The notes under the pieces: generated by a model | The model's input: the letters and a program-made list of their open reading frames with translations, nothing else | Databases searched by the model: none | Told to the model about the DNA's origin: nothing | Assembly (NCBI GenBank): GCA_024681565.1 | Contig: JAILAO010000123.1 | Coordinates: 1-16,657, forward strand | Length of the DNA stretch: 16,657 bases | Direction of reading: 5' to 3' | Source: Bacteroidales bacterium | Lineage (GTDB): Bacteria > Bacteroidota > Bacteroidia > Bacteroidales > UBA932 | Part shown: positions 14,682 to 16,657 of the stretch, one piece after another | How positions within the stretch are numbered: position 1 is the first letter of the stretch | Layout of the letters: each line of letters starts with the position of its first letter | Position numbers and translations under genes: made by a program

Positions 14682-14689
14682 TATTTTTG
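14682..14689 (+). promoter_or_regulatory. -7 promoter element for the two-helix membrane protein gene
   Basis: TATTTTTG is an exact TAnnTTTG match, ending eight bases before the ATG at 14698. The expected start of transcription is near 14692, giving a leader of about six bases. Confidence 0.55.
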
Positions 14690-14697
14690 CGTTTGAT

Positions 14698-15159
14698 ATG
14701 AAATACATCGTTCGTTCGCTCAAGTATTTTTGCTATTTGCTGGTCCTGCTGACGCTCATCATCCTGGCGTTGGTCCTGACGGGTTTTGTCGAAGCCGATC
14801 TCTCCAAGATGTTCGTCAACGGCTACGATTCCCTGTGGCAGATCGCCCTGGTCATGCTTTTCTTTGCGTTGATCTATCCCAGATTCGGATTCTCGTCCCG
14901 CACGGCGCATCTCTACGGCTCTCCGGAAGAACTGCGCCCCGATATCATGAAGGCGATGGAAGGGCTGGGTTATCGGCTGGAGAGCGAGACGGACGGCAGC
15001 TACAGCTTCCTGCGGCGTTCGGCGCTGTCCCGGGCGCTGAAGATGTGGGAGGACCGTATTACGGTCTCTCCTTCCGGTTCCGGACTGGAGATCGAAGGTC
15101 TGACCCGGGACCTGTCCCGGGTTGTATCGGCACTGGAGGCTACCCGCGGAGATGTTTAG
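14698..15159 (+). CDS. Small membrane protein with two transmembrane helices, function unknown
   Basis: This 153-residue protein is not a family I can name. It has two hydrophobic helices, about 7-30 (LKYFCYLLVLLTLIILALVL) and 46-62 (SLWQIALVMLFFALIYP), and a soluble C-terminal part of about 90 residues (ELRPDIMKAMEGLGYRLESE, FLRRSALSRALKMWEDRITV, LEIEGLTRDLSRVVSALEAT) with alternating helix and strand character. With the positive-inside rule (K2, R6, K9 before helix 1; R62 and later basic residues after helix 2) both ends should be cytoplasmic. The start is the only ATG upstream of the first helix. It is transcribed alone, has an intrinsic terminator beyond its end, and overlaps the convergent DUF3109 gene by 20 bases. 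Confidence 0.7.
   Translation: MKYIVRSLKYFCYLLVLLTLIILALVLTGFVEADLSKMFVNGYDSLWQIALVMLFFALIYPRFGFSSRTAHLYGSPEELRPDIMKAMEGLGYRLESETDGSYSFLRRSALSRALKMWEDRITVSPSGSGLEIEGLTRDLSRVVSALEATRGDV
15103..15122. repeat. Perfect 9-base inverted repeat near the convergent gene ends
   Basis: ACCCGGGAC and GTCCCGGGT (15103-15111 and 15114-15122) are perfect inverted arms separated by CT. The resulting hairpin would be very stable. It lies in the last 60 bases of the two-helix membrane gene and 18 bases beyond the stop of the minus-strand DUF3109 gene. There is no T-run on either side, so it is not a canonical intrinsic terminator, but it could stabilise the 3' end of the DUF3109 mRNA or slow polymerase there. 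Confidence 0.55.
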
Positions 15160-15736
15160 CTGCCGCGTCCAAGGCTTCATAGAAATCCTCTCCGAATGAC
15201 TTCGTGAGGGGATTTTTTAAAAATTGATAGACGCGTATCCGTTCGCGCCGGCCTTTTTCGAACGCCGGCTTGCAGATGTCCCAGTGATGCACGTTCAAGG
15301 CCAGTCCGCCCCCGGTGAGGCGGGTGACGCGGATGGGGTAGAGCGAGCAGGAGGCCGGTTTGGTCCGCCCGGCCATCTCGATGGCGCAGAGGCACTCCCC
15401 GGCAGGACCGAAATGGCAGAAAGCGCACGGACAGTCCGGAGAGCCGTCGCCCGGAGGCATCAGCGGTGTCACGATGTCGTTGTCCCGGTCCACTTCGAAG
15501 AAACCCTTGGCGTCCACGGCTTCGCGTCCCGCCGGGGTCATATGCGCTTTATAAGCCGGGTAGTCCCGTTCCAGGCCCTCCAGTTCGCTTTCGTCCAGCG
15601 GCGCCCCGCTGTCTCCGGCGATGCAGCAGACGCCCCGGCAGGCGGCGTAGTCACAGGTGAAATATTCCAGGACGACGTCCTCGGAAACGAGGATGTCACC
15701 GATCTGGATGATCGTTCCGAATTTTCCCTTTCCCAT
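15140..15736 (-). CDS. DUF3109 family cysteine-rich protein
   Basis: This is a 198-residue soluble protein of the DUF3109 family, which is common in Bacteroidota and has no assigned function. It has 11 cysteines: CDYAACRGVCC (28-38), CPCAFC (102-107), CLC (115-117), Cys130 in KPASCSLYPIRV, and Cys155 in HHWDICKPA. The pattern resembles YkgJ-type proteins proposed to hold zinc or an iron-sulfur cluster, so metal binding is likely but unproven. There is no signal peptide. Its ATG shares one base with the stop of the M16 peptidase gene (TGATG), so the two are translationally linked. Its 3' end overlaps the convergent membrane gene by 20 bases, and its coding sequence holds that gene's terminator. 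Confidence 0.88.
   Translation of the reverse strand: MGKGKFGTIIQIGDILVSEDVVLEYFTCDYAACRGVCCIAGDSGAPLDESELEGLERDYPAYKAHMTPAGREAVDAKGFFEVDRDNDIVTPLMPPGDGSPDCPCAFCHFGPAGECLCAIEMAGRTKPASCSLYPIRVTRLTGGGLALNVHHWDICKPAFEKGRRERIRVYQFLKNPLTKSFGEDFYEALDAAAKHLRG
15183..15218 (+). terminator. Intrinsic terminator for the two-helix membrane gene, inside the DUF3109 coding sequence
   Basis: On the plus strand, 15185-15196 (ATCCTCTCCGAA) pairs with 15201-15213 (TTCGTGAGGGGAT), giving 12 base pairs with one T-G wobble and one bulged T (15205), a TGAC loop and a run of six T (15213-15218). Two further A-T pairs can extend the base of the stem. It starts 24 bases after the stop codon of the membrane gene at 15159. 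The same bases encode the segment LKNPLTKSFGEDF of the DUF3109 protein on the other strand. Confidence 0.85.
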
Positions 15737-16657
15737 CAGATGATGATGTATTCAACTTCCGCTCCGGCACGCAGCCGGGCAAGGATGTCCGCCACGCTCG
15801 CGACGGAGACTTGCTGGATGGCGGTTTTGTAGTCAGTCACCAGGTCCTTCCCTTCGCTATAGCGGGCGAGGACGTCCGAAACCAGGGACTCCGTATCTCC
15901 CATCCTGTTTTCCATCTGCCTGAGCAGCAGGTCTTTGTATGCGCGGATGTCTCTTTCTTCAAGCTGCAGGTCCCCCAACTGCTTCGTCACGGTCCGCACG
16001 GCGTCCAGCAGCTCCAGCGGGTCGGAGGGTGTGACCCCGGCCGGCAGTCCGGCCGCCCGGCAGGGGCGGCAGTTGATAAAGAGCGACAGGCGTTCGGCCG
16101 GGAAGAGTTCCAGGCGTTCGGAGAACTCTGCGAAAGCCCCCTGGTCCGCCAGGGCGGCGGTCAGGTGTTTATGGATGACGGCGCAGGCGACCTTGAAGGA
16201 CATGTAATTCTCCATGCTGAACGGGATGGCGGCGGTCATGCCCACATTCACGCCGATCTCGCCGCCGCCGACCACTCCGGGCGCGGATTCGGCGGTGAGG
16301 GTGACCGAACCGGACGCGATGGGGCTGGCCACACGGGGCCGCTGGGCATATTTTTTCTGGGTCTTGAAGTCTCCGAGCGTCCGGGTGAGTTCCCGTTTGA
16401 GGACATCCTCATTCAAATCGCCCATGAAAACCAGGATGCCGTCGCCGACCTTGTCGAATACGGAGGAGAAATATTGCTCGGAGCGCTCCGGCAAATCATC
16501 GCGCAAGCGTGAGATGTGCTTGCGGTCCGTGTAGAAGTAGTTTGGACGCATCAGGCTGTCCATCAGAGAATTGACATCTCGTGGCGAGAGGGCTTCCATG
16601 TCCAGCCGGAGGGTTTCCCCGGATTTGTAATAATCAAAGGCCGGTTGGGACGGCTGC
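15736..16657 (-). CDS. M16 family (insulinase-like) peptidase, C-terminal part
   Basis: This is a partial gene: the frame is open to the window edge, and the bases upstream of the ATG at 16599 read in frame as PAFDYYKSGETLRLD, so the true start lies outside. About 307 residues are visible. The stretch VGDGILVFMGDLNEDVLKRE matches the strand-helix joining element that ends M16 half-domains. After it comes a domain with GGGEIGVNVGMTAAIPFSME, a helix with CAVIHKHLTAAL, and FPAERLSLFINCRPC, which resembles the last M16 domain. The zinc motif HxxEH would be in an earlier domain and cannot be seen. The R/Y pair typical of the non-catalytic half (RE...Y) is not obvious where ALADQGAFAEFS falls. Location is probably periplasmic, as for other Bacteroidales M16 peptidases, but no signal is visible here. 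Confidence 0.7.
   Translation of the reverse strand, partial: QPSQPAFDYYKSGETLRLDMEALSPRDVNSLMDSLMRPNYFYTDRKHISRLRDDLPERSEQYFSSVFDKVGDGILVFMGDLNEDVLKRELTRTLGDFKTQKKYAQRPRVASPIASGSVTLTAESAPGVVGGGEIGVNVGMTAAIPFSMENYMSFKVACAVIHKHLTAALADQGAFAEFSERLELFPAERLSLFINCRPCRAAGLPAGVTPSDPLELLDAVRTVTKQLGDLQLEERDIRAYKDLLLRQMENRMGDTESLVSDVLARYSEGKDLVTDYKTAIQQVSVASVADILARLRAGAEVEYIII

Larger units (their letters stand above)
14661..14689. repeat. Inverted repeat formed by back-to-back -7 elements
   Basis: CAAAAATAGCA (14661-14671) and TGCTATTTTTG (14679-14689) are perfect 11-base inverted arms around the 7-base spacer ATTTTTG. Each arm contains a full TAnnTTTG element pointing outwards plus three extra matched bases (GCA/TGC). 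The symmetry may simply reflect two similar promoters, or may be an operator for a dimeric regulator acting on both genes. Confidence 0.7.

Noticed and set aside
1..16657. Defence system, prophage, integrative element, CRISPR or biosynthetic cluster
   Set aside because: No gene in the window belongs to such systems. There are no direct repeats with regular spacing, no integrase, transposase or tRNA-associated attachment site. The region reads as ordinary chromosome.

Overview
The window looks like chromosome of a high-GC gut-type member of the Bacteroidales (Bacteroidota). The evidence is the family content (GH29 and GH43 exoglycosidases, a FISUMP-type secreted protein, a transglutaminase-like lipoprotein, a DUF3109 protein, an M16 peptidase), A-rich rather than Shine-Dalgarno leaders, and several copies of the Bacteroidota -7 promoter element TAnnTTTG. 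I cannot name a genus. The window is coding-dense: no gap exceeds 150 bases, and I see no tRNA, rRNA, CRISPR array, insertion sequence or phage gene.

Layout. (1) 1-2183, plus strand: a promoter, then a small secreted FISUMP-like protein and a secreted alpha-L-fucosidase. (2) 2185-3801, minus: a secreted GH43-like glycosidase, tail-to-tail with the fucosidase. (3) 3868-8880, plus: a four-gene operon of a transglutaminase-like lipoprotein, a short CutC, an iron-dependent butanol-dehydrogenase-like enzyme, and a secreted NlpC/P60-LysM peptidase. (4) 8881-9669, minus: an inositol-monophosphatase-family enzyme. (5) 9727-12626, plus: a three-gene operon of an M24 Xaa-Pro aminopeptidase, FabG and a ComF-type phosphoribosyltransferase. 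(6) 12632-14634, minus: a one-pass coiled-coil envelope protein followed by HemW. (7) 14698-15159, plus: a two-helix membrane protein. (8) 15140 to the window end, minus: the C-terminal part of an M16 peptidase and a DUF3109 cysteine-rich protein.

How it works together. Most genes are housekeeping or envelope functions: glycan trimming, peptide and cell-wall cleavage, fatty-acid synthesis and haem handling. The two glycosidases have no SusC/SusD pair here, so this is not a recognisable polysaccharide utilisation locus. There is no obvious defence, mobile or biosynthetic system.

The most interesting signals are architectural. Strands alternate with almost no spacer. Two of the four convergent pairs carry an intrinsic terminator buried inside the opposing coding sequence (2101-2133 and 15183-15218). 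The three divergent pairs share compact regions with back-to-back -7 elements, whose plus-strand boxes lie only 4 to 8 bases from the start codon, which suggests leaderless or nearly leaderless mRNAs. The lipoprotein at 3868 appears to combine an active transglutaminase-like domain, a second copy that has lost its catalytic Cys and His, and a thioredoxin-like tail without the CxxC motif. The CutC protein ends about 38 residues early at an AT-rich junction with the next gene.
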